This document shows, piece after piece, positions 7,138-14,539 of a stretch of DNA of 34,531 nucleotides (position 1 is the stretch's first letter; each line of letters begins with the position of its first letter). A program made the translations under genes and the position numbers. The stretch is from Lachnospiraceae bacterium (GTDB lineage: Bacteria; Bacillota; Clostridia; Lachnospirales; Lachnospiraceae). The notes beneath the pieces are model-generated. The model had not been told where the DNA came from and ran no database searches. It saw nothing but the letters and a program-made list of their open reading frames with translations. The stretch spans positions 1 to 34,531 of the forward strand of contig JAEDCX010000017.1 in NCBI GenBank assembly GCA_016293925.1, read 5' to 3'.

Positions 7138-7974
7138 TTACTCCACAACCGTCCAGATCTTATACTCCACGTCCGGATCCACGCCCTTTCGTTCAAACAG
7201 CTCGCTCAGGGTAACAAATTCGTACCCATCGGCCTGCAAGCCCTCTATGATCGCCGGCAGCGCCTCAACCGTTTTGTCATTCCCATAGAAATCGTGCAGC
7301 AAAATAATCCCACCGTCCTTCGCCTGTTTCAGAACGGAAGCGCATCTTTGCTTCGCCGTTTCCGTGGGAACCCAGTCATTGCACAGGAATCCGCAGATAA
7401 AAGGAAGATCAATATTCTCATACATGGTATTGCTGATCGCGATATTCGGCGGGCGGAAAAACATCGGCGTCTGTCCGGCAGTCTCTTCAATGAGCGCTGT
7501 GGTATCCGCAATGCTCTTCTGAATCTCTTCCGGCGTCATCTGATCCATACTGTCATAGGAATAGGAATGATTGCAGAGCTCGCACCCCATGGCGACCTGT
7601 CTGTCCAAGATCTTCTCATTACCGGGAATATTCTGTCCGATCAGGAAAAAAGTTGCCACAATATCATACTCCTCCAGAATATCCAGAACCTTGGTGGTGG
7701 TAACCGACGGACCATCGTCAAAGGTGAGGGCGATGATCTTGTCCGCCTGTACCGGCTCCTGCACCTGTCCCTCCGTCTCAAGCTCCTTCTCACGCTCCTG
7801 CTCCTGCTCTGTCTGATCTGCCTTCCCTTGTTCGGAATCCGTTTCTGCCGCAGTGTCCTTCTCCTCCTGTTTGTCCTGCCACTGACCGGTCTTGCCGCAT
7901 CCGCACAGAAGCATCGTAAGAATCACCGTCAGTGCCAGAAATCCTCCGGCTGACATTTTCTTCTGTTTTCTCAT
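7138..7974 (-). CDS. polysaccharide deacetylase-like lipoprotein (NodB domain) with altered metal motif
   Basis: The 278-residue protein begins with a lipoprotein signal: basic MRKQKK, a hydrophobic stretch and a lipobox LCGC with C26 as the lipidated residue. An acidic, Gln/Glu-rich linker (about 31-79) leads to a NodB domain. Motif 1 TFDDGP (84-89) and the final LLHD (225-228) are intact. Motif 2, normally His-x-x-x-His, reads H136-SYS-Y140, so the second metal-binding His is Tyr. Motif 3 reads RPPN rather than RPPY. It probably sits on the outer membrane face and acts on peptidoglycan or another glycan, but the substitutions make activity uncertain. An upstream in-frame extension would overlap tmRNA; AAGGAG lies 7 nt before the chosen ATG. 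Confidence 0.85.
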   Translation of the reverse strand: MRKQKKMSAGGFLALTVILTMLLCGCGKTGQWQDKQEEKDTAAETDSEQGKADQTEQEQEREKELETEGQVQEPVQADKIIALTFDDGPSVTTTKVLDILEEYDIVATFFLIGQNIPGNEKILDRQVAMGCELCNHSYSYDSMDQMTPEEIQKSIADTTALIEETAGQTPMFFRPPNIAISNTMYENIDLPFICGFLCNDWVPTETAKQRCASVLKQAKDGGIILLHDFYGNDKTVEALPAIIEGLQADGYEFVTLSELFERKGVDPDVEYKIWTVVE

Positions 7975-8001
7975 GTGTTCACTCCTTGATTTGATTTCAT
8001 G

Positions 8002-8032
8002 AAAAAAAGACAATCCGGTTCCGATTGTCTTT
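8002..8032 (-). terminator. intrinsic terminator of ssrA
   Basis: On the minus strand, 8 nt after the tmRNA 3' end, a 10-bp stem (AAAGACAATC with GATTGTCTTT) is followed by a run of T continuing from the stem. This is a classic rho-independent terminator for the smpB-ssrA transcript. It lies between tmRNA and the polysaccharide deacetylase gene. Confidence 0.85.
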
Positions 8033-8039
8033 CCACAAG

Positions 8040-8380
8040 TGGACCAGACGGGAGTCGAACCCGTGTCCGAAAACCCATCCACTGTTCTTCTACAAGCTTA
8101 GTTTACTCTTACGGTTCACCCCATTCCCTCATACCGTCAGGAATAAACGACCAACGGTACTCGGTAGCTTCATAATACGCCCACACAGGCAAAGCTTACT
8201 GTGTGTCGTTTCCTACAGAGTCGACGCTCTATCCGGTAATGTAGGTGTTACCGGTAGAACGGCTGCCATTAGGCAGCGTATGCTAAATTATCTTCAGCGT
8301 TTAATTTTAGGTTGCGATTTACGATTCGCATCGGCTTGCTTCACCAGTTTCAAAATCCCCGTCGAAACCTTAACTGGCCC
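8040..8380 (-). ncRNA. ssrA: transfer-messenger RNA (tmRNA), tag AEDNLAYAA
   Basis: The 341-nt RNA rescues stalled ribosomes together with SmpB. The 5' end GGGCCAG pairs with 3' CTGGTCC to form the 7-bp acceptor stem, with discriminator A at 8040. The T arm GGGTTCGACTCCC is near the 3' end, and GTTTCGACGGGG follows the 5' acceptor strand. The tag frame runs from a GCT resume codon at 8298 to TAA at 8269 and encodes AEDNLAYAA after the tRNA-borne Ala; TTAAAC immediately precedes the resume codon. CCA is not encoded (the next bases are CTT), so it must be added afterwards. The gene begins 9 nt after the smpB stop and is probably cotranscribed with it. Ends are inferred from acceptor pairing. 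Confidence 0.95.
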
Positions 8381-8389
8381 ATATCTGTC

Positions 8390-8854
8390 CTAGAGGTTCC
8401 TGATCTTGAACTCCCGCTCATGTTCCCGTCTCAGGTCCTTCTTGGCAATGTCCTCGCGCTTGTCGTAGAGTTTCTTACCCTTGGCAAGCCCGATCTCTAT
8501 TTTAGCACGTCCTTCTTTAAAATACAATTCCAAAGGAACAATTGTGTATCCCTGTTCGCTGATCTTCCCCACCAGTTTCCGGATCTCGTACTTATGAAGC
8601 AGAAGTTTCCGGATACGGAGCGGGTCCTTGTTGAAAATATTCCCTTTCTCATAGGGGGACACATGCATTCCGTAGATATACATCTCTCCCTGTTCGATCC
8701 GGATAAAGGCTTCCTTGATGGATGCCTTTCCCATTCGCATGGATTTGACCTCCGTCCCCTTCAGTTCGATTCCGGCCTCGTATTTCTCCTCTATGAAATA
8801 ATCATGATATGCCTTTTTGTTGTTGGCAATCAATTTCATTGCTTCTCGTGCCAT
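8390..8854 (-). CDS. smpB: SsrA-binding protein SmpB
   Basis: The 154-residue protein binds the tRNA-like domain of tmRNA and brings it to stalled ribosomes. Family signatures are present: the N-terminal YFIEEKYEAGIELKGTEVKS, MHVSPYEKGN in the middle, the LYFKEGRAKIEIGLAKGKKLYDKR block and a basic C-terminal tail (DLRREHEREFKIRNL) that enters the mRNA channel. It is the usual length. It follows rnr by 3 nt and is followed within 10 nt by the tmRNA gene, so exonuclease, binding protein and RNA form one rescue-and-decay unit. Confidence 0.97.
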   Translation of the reverse strand: MAREAMKLIANNKKAYHDYFIEEKYEAGIELKGTEVKSMRMGKASIKEAFIRIEQGEMYIYGMHVSPYEKGNIFNKDPLRIRKLLLHKYEIRKLVGKISEQGYTIVPLELYFKEGRAKIEIGLAKGKKLYDKREDIAKKDLRREHEREFKIRNL

Positions 8855-8857
8855 ATG

Positions 8858-11014
8858 CTACTCCTCATCCCGTACCAATGCAAAATCAATGCTTCTGGTC
8901 AGGAAATCCACATCCTTTACCTGAACCGTCACCGTCTGTCCCAGTTTCCACACCTGTCCGGTGGTTTTACCCCGTACCTCATGGAGCGTCTCATCAAACA
9001 GATAGTAATCGCCCTCCATCTTATTCAGCGCCACCATGCCTTCCACGGTGTTGGGAAGTTCCACATAGATGCCCCAGGCAGTGACTCCCGATATGACGCC
9101 GGTATAGGTTTCCCCGATGCGTTCGCTCATATACTGTGCTTTTTTCAGTTTCTCCGTCTCCCGCTCCGCTTCCTCGGCACGCCGTTCCGTTCTGGAGGAA
9201 TGCTCCGCCACCTGGGGAAGAATGCTGTCATAGTGCGCAATCCGGTTCTCCTTCATGCGTCCCCGGAGATATTCCTTGATGATCCGATGGATCTGCAGAT
9301 CCGGATATCGTCGGATCGGAGAGGTAAAATGACAATAATAATCACATGCCAGTCCGAAATGCCCGGTACATTCCGTGGTATATTTCGCCTGCTTCATACT
9401 GCGCAGCGTAAGGCGCAGAATCATGGCCTCCTCCGGCGTTCCTTCGATGGAACCGATCAGTTTCTGAATCTCCTTCGGATGCACCTCTTCTCCCTTCACA
9501 TGGATATGATACCCCATATTGTAGAGAAAAGTGGATAGTTTCTGGATCTTCTCCATGTCCGGAGCCTCGTGGGTTCTGTACACGAAAGGCAGTTCCAGCC
9601 AGTAGAAATGCTGTGCCACCGTCTCATTGGCAGCCAGCATGAAATCTTCAATCAGCATCGTTGCACTGTTGCGCTCATAGGGTCTGATGTCCGTCGGCCT
9701 GCCCTTCTCATCCAGCAGAATTCTGGTTTCCGGGAAATCGAAATCAATGGATCCCCGTTTGTGGCGGTTCTTCCGTAAAATAGCAGACAGCTCTTTCATC
9801 AGGAAAAACATCGGCACCAGCGGTTCATACTCCTGCATCAGATCCGGATCATGATCCTCAATGATCTTCGCCACGTTGGTGTATGTCATCCTTCTGTCCA
9901 CACAAATCACAGATTCCACGATACGGTAATCCGTACACTTTCCCTTCTGGTCAATGGTCATGATACAGCTGAGCGCCAGTCTGTCCACGCCCTGATTCAG
10001 GGAACAGATTCCGTTGGAAAGCCGATGGGGCAGCATGGGAATCACACGATCTGTCAGATAGACGCTGGTCCCCCTTTCTTTGGCCTCCCAGTCCAGGGCA
10101 GAATTCTCCTGCACATAATTGCTCACATCAGCAATATGCACCCCCAGTTCATAGGTCCCGTCGTCGAATCGCCGTACATGAACCGCATCATCCAGATCCT
10201 TGGCGTCCTCCCCATCAATCGTAACCATGGAAATACCCCGCAGATCCTCCCGTCCGTTGCAGTCCGCCTCCAGAATCTCCTCCGGAACACGCGCTGCCTG
10301 ATTCATGACTTTCTCCGGAAACTCATATGGTATATCATATGCTTTTACGATGGACAAAATGTCAACTCCGGGATCATTCCTGTGTCCCAGAATCTCTACA
10401 ACCTTTCCCTCCGGATTCTTCCCGGCAGAACCGTAATCGGTGATCTCCACTACCACCTTATGCCCATCCATCGCGCCCTTGGAGCGTTCATTCGGTATGA
10501 AAATATCACAATCAATCTTCGTATTGTCCGGAATCACAAAACCATAGGTTTTCGACTTCTCATAGGTTCCCACCACATGCTCAATCCCATGCTCCAGGAT
10601 CCTCTTCACCGTCGCTTCCTGTCTGCGTCCCCGTCCGGGAACCGCCCTCCTTCCGGATCTGCCCGGAACCAGGACAACCTCCACAAGATCATTGTGGAAC
10701 GCTCCGTGCGTCTCGTCCTCCGGGACAAACAGGTCATCCTCCATGCCCTCCACATGGACGAATCCGAAGCCCCTGCGGTTGCTGATAAATGTACCGATCA
10801 ACCGTTTCTCGTCTTTGGTAATCTTCCCTTTTGCAGAGATTGTGATCTTTCCTTCCCGGACAAGCTCATCCAGACATATCTTCAGATCATTCCGGTCTTC
10901 CCTGGAAACCTGTAGGAATACGGCCAGTTCTTTCTCCTTCATCGGAACATAGAATGCGTCGTCCAACAGCTCTAATATGATCTTTTTACGCTGATTCAAT
11001 TGTTCCGCAGTCAT
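8858..11014 (-). CDS. rnr: ribonuclease R (3'-5' exoribonuclease)
   Basis: The 718-residue protein is a processive 3'-5' exoribonuclease of the RNB family. In order it has an N-terminal helix-turn-helix-like region (1-70), cold-shock OB folds (about 70-240), the catalytic RNB domain with TIDGEDAKDLDDAV (265-278; D267, D273, D275 and D276 are the metal-binding Asp positions) and a C-terminal S1 domain (about 635-715). RNase R degrades structured RNA and, with tmRNA-SmpB, non-stop messages. Its place directly before smpB-ssrA fits that. An earlier in-frame start exists, but AGGAGG 7 nt before the ATG at 11014 decides it. A terminator-like hairpin lies between secG and this gene, so read-through is probably partial. 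Confidence 0.96.
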   Translation of the reverse strand: MTAEQLNQRKKIILELLDDAFYVPMKEKELAVFLQVSREDRNDLKICLDELVREGKITISAKGKITKDEKRLIGTFISNRRGFGFVHVEGMEDDLFVPEDETHGAFHNDLVEVVLVPGRSGRRAVPGRGRRQEATVKRILEHGIEHVVGTYEKSKTYGFVIPDNTKIDCDIFIPNERSKGAMDGHKVVVEITDYGSAGKNPEGKVVEILGHRNDPGVDILSIVKAYDIPYEFPEKVMNQAARVPEEILEADCNGREDLRGISMVTIDGEDAKDLDDAVHVRRFDDGTYELGVHIADVSNYVQENSALDWEAKERGTSVYLTDRVIPMLPHRLSNGICSLNQGVDRLALSCIMTIDQKGKCTDYRIVESVICVDRRMTYTNVAKIIEDHDPDLMQEYEPLVPMFFLMKELSAILRKNRHKRGSIDFDFPETRILLDEKGRPTDIRPYERNSATMLIEDFMLAANETVAQHFYWLELPFVYRTHEAPDMEKIQKLSTFLYNMGYHIHVKGEEVHPKEIQKLIGSIEGTPEEAMILRLTLRSMKQAKYTTECTGHFGLACDYYCHFTSPIRRYPDLQIHRIIKEYLRGRMKENRIAHYDSILPQVAEHSSRTERRAEEAERETEKLKKAQYMSERIGETYTGVISGVTAWGIYVELPNTVEGMVALNKMEGDYYLFDETLHEVRGKTTGQVWKLGQTVTVQVKDVDFLTRSIDFALVRDEE

Positions 11015-11060
11015 CCATGTTCCTCCTCTCCTGCCATTCCCAGACCAGCATGCGCAAAGT

Positions 11061-11092
11061 AAAAAAGCACTCTGTGGCAAGAGTGCTTTTCA
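11061..11092 (-). terminator. terminator-like hairpin between secG and rnr
   Basis: On the minus strand, shortly after the secG stop, AAAAGCACTC pairs with GAGTGCTTTT across an 8-nt loop and runs into further T residues. It has all the parts of an intrinsic terminator. No promoter was recognised between it and rnr, so rnr may depend on read-through. Confidence 0.75.
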
Positions 11093-11099
11093 ATCTCTT

Positions 11100-11339
11100 C
11101 TATAAACTTGGAATATTCAACACCAGCGCAAGTACCATGAACAAAACCACCAGAACCGTTGAAATCTTATTCAGTGTCCCTTCCATGGAACGTCCCTTGT
11201 TCTTGCCCCAATATGTCTCAGCCGCACCGCTGATGGCTCCAAGTCCCGCAGACTTGCCTTCCTGCATTAATACAATTATGGTAATAACGATTGAAATCAG
11301 AATAAAAACAATCGCCAGAATCGTCTTTGCTGTTGTCAC
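11100..11339 (-). CDS. secG: preprotein translocase subunit SecG
   Basis: The 79-residue membrane protein is the small SecG subunit of the SecYEG channel. It has two hydrophobic helices (about 6-25 and 58-78) joined by the typical glycine-rich loop VLMQEGKSAGLGAISGAAE. The start codon is GTG, with AGGAGG 9 nt upstream; there is no suitable ATG. It lies 45 nt after eno and before rnr-smpB-ssrA, a common neighbourhood in Clostridia and Bacilli. Confidence 0.95.
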   Translation of the reverse strand: MTTAKTILAIVFILISIVITIIVLMQEGKSAGLGAISGAAETYWGKNKGRSMEGTLNKISTVLVVLFMVLALVLNIPSL

Positions 11340-11384
11340 GCTATGGTACCTCCTAAATTCACACGTAGGTACATATTATCACAC

Positions 11385-12710
11385 TCATTTGCAATTTTCA
11401 ATATCTTTTTTTGAAAAAGGGCAACTGTATTGCGCGCAGATTCCAAGTTCTTCTTCAATGCGTAACAGTCTGTTATATTTCGCCGTTCTGTCACTTCTGC
11501 AGGGGGCTCCCGTCTTAATCTGCCCTGCATTGACCGCAACAGCAAGATCCGCAATAAACGTGTCCTCTGTCTCACCGCTTCGATGGGACACGATCACCCC
11601 GTAGCCTGCTTCCCTGGCAATCCGGATCGTTTCCATGGTCTCTGAAACCGTGCCGATCTGATTCAGTTTGATCAGAATTGCATTGGCTGCTCGCTTCGCA
11701 ATCCCGGTACGCAGTCTCGTGGGATTCGTTGTGAATAGATCATCTCCCACCAGCTGGACGCTTCCTCCAAGACGTTTCGTCAGTTCCACCCAGCCGTCCC
11801 AATCCTCTTCCGCAAGACCGTCCTCAATGGAAACCAGTGCAAAACGGCTGACAAGGGCTTCATAATACAGAATCATCTCTTCCGTTGTGCGGACAACACT
11901 TGTTCCCGTCATTCTGCTCTCTCCCGGGAAACAATAGGTATGGCTGTCTTCCCGATACAATTCACTGGCCGCAGCATCCATGGCGTAGACAATTTCCCTG
12001 CCCGGCGTCAGCCCGGTACGACGAACCGCCTCATCCAGCAGTTCCAGTGCTTCCACAGCGTCATTTACCTCCGGCGCAAACCCGCCTTCATCCCCCACTG
12101 CAGTCGCCATACCCTTCTCTTTCAGAATCTGTTTCAGCGTATGATAGATCCCGCAGATCATCCTGAGTCCGTCCGAATAGTTTCCTGCCCCCACCGGCAT
12201 AATCATGAATTCCTGAAAATCAAGTCCGGTATCGGTATGGGCTCCCCCGTTCAGTACATTACTCATGGGAACAGGCATACGTTTCGCATCCACCCCGCCA
12301 AGGTAACGATACAGTGGAAGATCCAGTCCTTTTGCCGCCGCAAATGCACAACCCATGGATACTGCCAGGATACTGTTTGCCCCCAGTCTGCTCTTGTCCG
12401 GTGTCCCGTCCAGATTGATCATCTTACGGTCCAGCAGTTCCTGCTGTTTTACATTTTCCCCCTTCAGAAGAGCATTCAGTTCCTGATTCACATTAGCCAC
12501 TGCCTGTTTGACGCCCTTTCCTCCATAGCTCTCCGAATCGTGATCCCGCAGTTCCAATGCTTCATATTTTCCGGTACTGGCTCCTGACGGCACCCTCGCA
12601 TCCGCATTGGTTCCATCCTCCAGCGTTACCGTAATCTCCACCGTCGGATTTCCTCTGGAATCCAGAATCTGTCTGGCATGTAACATCTTAATGCATTCTT
12701 TTTTCTCCAT
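11385..12710 (-). CDS. eno: enolase (phosphopyruvate hydratase)
   Basis: The 441-residue protein converts 2-phosphoglycerate to phosphoenolpyruvate. The N-terminal ARQILDSRGNPTVE and all expected active-site blocks are present: FQEFMIMP, AVGDEGGF, MDAAASE, SIEDGL, VGDDLF, ILIKLNQ, VSHRSGETED and IKTGAP. The loop after NGGAH reads TDTGLD where most enolases have ADNNVD or similar, and the C-terminus has an extra Cys-containing tail. The start is not certain. ATG 12710 has GGAG 10 nt upstream, but that site is inside a hairpin; in-frame GTG 12758 and ATG 12740 lie upstream. It is separated from the glycolytic genes by the hydrolase and coat-protein genes. Confidence 0.94.
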   Translation of the reverse strand: MEKKECIKMLHARQILDSRGNPTVEITVTLEDGTNADARVPSGASTGKYEALELRDHDSESYGGKGVKQAVANVNQELNALLKGENVKQQELLDRKMINLDGTPDKSRLGANSILAVSMGCAFAAAKGLDLPLYRYLGGVDAKRMPVPMSNVLNGGAHTDTGLDFQEFMIMPVGAGNYSDGLRMICGIYHTLKQILKEKGMATAVGDEGGFAPEVNDAVEALELLDEAVRRTGLTPGREIVYAMDAAASELYREDSHTYCFPGESRMTGTSVVRTTEEMILYYEALVSRFALVSIEDGLAEEDWDGWVELTKRLGGSVQLVGDDLFTTNPTRLRTGIAKRAANAILIKLNQIGTVSETMETIRIAREAGYGVIVSHRSGETEDTFIADLAVAVNAGQIKTGAPCRSDRTAKYNRLLRIEEELGICAQYSCPFSKKDIENCK

Positions 12711-12719
12711 AAAATCAAT

Positions 12720-12752
12720 ACTCCTATCCAGGACAATCATCCTGATAGGAGT
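12720..12752 (-). promoter_or_regulatory. hairpin enclosing the enolase Shine-Dalgarno
   Basis: On the minus strand ACTCCTATC pairs with GATAGGAGT (9 bp), extended by AGGA with TCCT past one bulged G, with a 6-nt loop. The 3' arm contains the GGAG that would serve the eno ATG at 12710. In the folded state the site is masked. If translation starts at the upstream in-frame GTG (12758), the hairpin would instead lie within coding sequence. The structure is read directly; regulation is inferred. Confidence 0.6.
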
Positions 12753-12829
12753 ATTCACACTTTCCCTGTATTCTATTCTGCTTCCTTCATGCCGTTACGG
12801 GAATCCGGAATGATTTCCCGGGACAATCA

Positions 12830-13288
12830 CTATGCCATACCGTTTACGGTCTTGTACTTATATAGCATCTCCGCATGATTCTGTTCCTCTACCTGAATAT
12901 CGGCAAGCAGCTTGCGGAGTTTTGAATTCCCAAAGACAAAGACATCCGTGTTGTACTCTGACGATACCAGCTTCTCGGTTGCGATGCAGTCTGTAGCCAG
13001 AAAACAATCCGATTTCTTGTCTTCGGAAGGAATCAGGGAATCATAGGTTGCCTTCGGATCATAGTTTGCCCCGGAATTGTCATTGACATCCACATCGGGA
13101 ACCGTACCGTCCAATACCTGTTGCAGGGAATCATAATGTTTCTGTTCCTTGGCGGACAACTCCGTGAATAATCTCTGTAATTCCGGATCCTTTGCCTGTT
13201 TGGCATATTTTGCATACTTTTCCACACAGGATTTTTCCTGGGTTTGTAAATCCATAATTGCTGCTTTCTCTTTTTCTTTTAATACCAT
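12830..13288 (-). CDS. spore coat protein, CotF-like (Coat F family)
   Basis: The 152-residue protein has two helical repeats of the CotF family. The first contains DLQTQEKSCVEKYAKYAKQA (about 13-32), and the second contains CIATEKLVSSEYNTDVFVF followed by IQVEEQNHAEMLYKYKTVNGM at the C-terminus. Such ferritin-like bundles are built into the spore coat or found in forespore or mother-cell fractions of Firmicutes. The start was chosen for AAGGAG about 10 nt before the ATG; a longer in-frame version would begin in the preceding gene's end. It stands between an alpha/beta hydrolase (53 nt upstream) and eno. No sporulation promoter could be recognised. It implies a spore-forming organism. Confidence 0.85.
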   Translation of the reverse strand: MVLKEKEKAAIMDLQTQEKSCVEKYAKYAKQAKDPELQRLFTELSAKEQKHYDSLQQVLDGTVPDVDVNDNSGANYDPKATYDSLIPSEDKKSDCFLATDCIATEKLVSSEYNTDVFVFGNSKLRKLLADIQVEEQNHAEMLYKYKTVNGMA

Positions 13289-13341
13289 GTCGCACTCTCT
13301 CCTTCCATTTTGATGGTACAATGAGATTATTGACAGAATCC

Positions 13342-14340
13342 TCACGGGATATACCTGCCATTTCCCATTCCATCATAGTCCCGGAAGAAATCCAGTACTT
13401 CTCTCTCATAGACGCTCTGATTCGTCACATAGGATGCCCCATGTCCGGCGCCTGCAATGATCACCAGCCGTTTCGGCGACGGACACACGGCGAAATTCCG
13501 TCTGCTCATCCGGGTAGGGACAAAGGTATCCTCCTCCCCATGTATGAACAGAATCGGATAGGGATTGTTTTTGAGCGTCTCCAGTGTACTGCAGTCATCC
13601 ATGGAGAAGCCGGCCCTTTTTCGGATCATACGCTCCATTCCCCACAGAATCGGTCCCACCGGTATCGGAACCAGACGTTTTCCGGTGCAATGGATAATAT
13701 CCCGCGGAGACGTAAACCCGCAGTCCGCGATGATGCCGTGTACATTCTGCGGCAGAGGAAGGTTACACGCCATCAATACGGAAGAGCTTCCCATCGAGAT
13801 TCCGGTAATGTATATGGGCAGTTCACTGCTGATTCTGTCGGACGTCCACCTGGCCCAGGACAGCACATCATAGCGTTCCAGCACCCCATAGGAGATCACA
13901 TTTCCTTCACTCAGTCCGTGACTTCTCTGATCCACCATCACAAGACTGCAATCGTTTTCATAGTAGAATTGTGCCAGTCCGCAGAAATCATGCTCACAGC
14001 TTCCGCGATATCCGTGGACACAGATCACGATTCTGCGTGGGTTCGGATTGGCAAGATACCGCCCCCGCAATCCAAGACCGTCAAAGGATCGGATCCGCAC
14101 CTCCTCAAATCCCGCCTTCCGGAACCATTCCCGGTTTTGATTCGCATACTCCGCCTCCCGTCGTTCCCGTTCCGTTGACTGTGTTACCTGCTTGACCTTC
14201 TCCTTCGCCATGGCACTGGGATATTTTCTTTCTCGAAAAAAAGCAATATGGTAGAAGAACTTTGCCAGCACATAATAGATTCCCGCAACCGCTGCTCCCA
14301 CCGTCAGAATTCCCCTGCATCTTCTTTTCCCTTTGCTCAT
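13342..14340 (-). CDS. membrane-anchored alpha/beta hydrolase
   Basis: The 332-residue protein starts with a basic tail and one hydrophobic segment (about 10-35), probably a membrane anchor, followed by an alpha/beta hydrolase domain. The catalytic residues are visible: nucleophile S182 in GISMGSS, acid D271 in HGEEDTFVP and H300 in GAGHG. VICVHGYRG (106-113) forms the oxyanion region. It resembles the S9-like or BEM46-like hydrolases common in Lachnospiraceae, whose substrates are mostly unknown. The ATG at 14340 has only a weak GAGG; a TTG lies 8 codons upstream in frame. It is separated from gpmI by a terminator, so it probably has its own promoter. Confidence 0.82.
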   Translation of the reverse strand: MSKGKRRCRGILTVGAAVAGIYYVLAKFFYHIAFFRERKYPSAMAKEKVKQVTQSTERERREAEYANQNREWFRKAGFEEVRIRSFDGLGLRGRYLANPNPRRIVICVHGYRGSCEHDFCGLAQFYYENDCSLVMVDQRSHGLSEGNVISYGVLERYDVLSWARWTSDRISSELPIYITGISMGSSSVLMACNLPLPQNVHGIIADCGFTSPRDIIHCTGKRLVPIPVGPILWGMERMIRKRAGFSMDDCSTLETLKNNPYPILFIHGEEDTFVPTRMSRRNFAVCPSPKRLVIIAGAGHGASYVTNQSVYEREVLDFFRDYDGMGNGRYIP

Positions 14341-14471
14341 ACAACCTCGCTTCCCGGACAGCAATAACCGTCTAATACATCTCTTTGTATCTTATGGTTT
14401 TCATTTTCCTGTATTTTATACCGTATCCGATCCGCCATACGAAACTCTCATACGCACTGCCACAGTTCCTT

Positions 14472-14512
14472 CACAAAATACACCCTGCAGGTTTCATACC
14501 ATGCAGGGTGTG
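14472..14512 (-). terminator. intrinsic terminator after gpmI
   Basis: On the minus strand a 10-bp stem ACACCCTGCA with TGCAGGGTGT is followed by ATTTTG, about 27 nt after the gpmI stop. The stem is GC-rich and the T run short, but position and form fit a terminator for the U32-like/gpmI unit. Confidence 0.75.
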
Positions 14513-14539
14513 TCATTCTCGTTATTCGATTGCAGACAA

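Noticed and set aside
7975..8082. N-terminal extension of the deacetylase into tmRNA
   Set aside because: The extension would translate through the ssrA terminator and T arm, and the lipoprotein signal begins at the ATG at 7974 with a good ribosome site.
8312..9538. Plus-strand open frame of 408 codons across smpB and rnr
   Set aside because: It runs antisense to two clear genes with complete family motifs and into the tmRNA, and has no recognisable motif or ribosome site.
9851..10915. Plus-strand open frame of 354 codons over rnr
   Set aside because: It is the antisense shadow of the catalytic region of RNase R, with no independent support.
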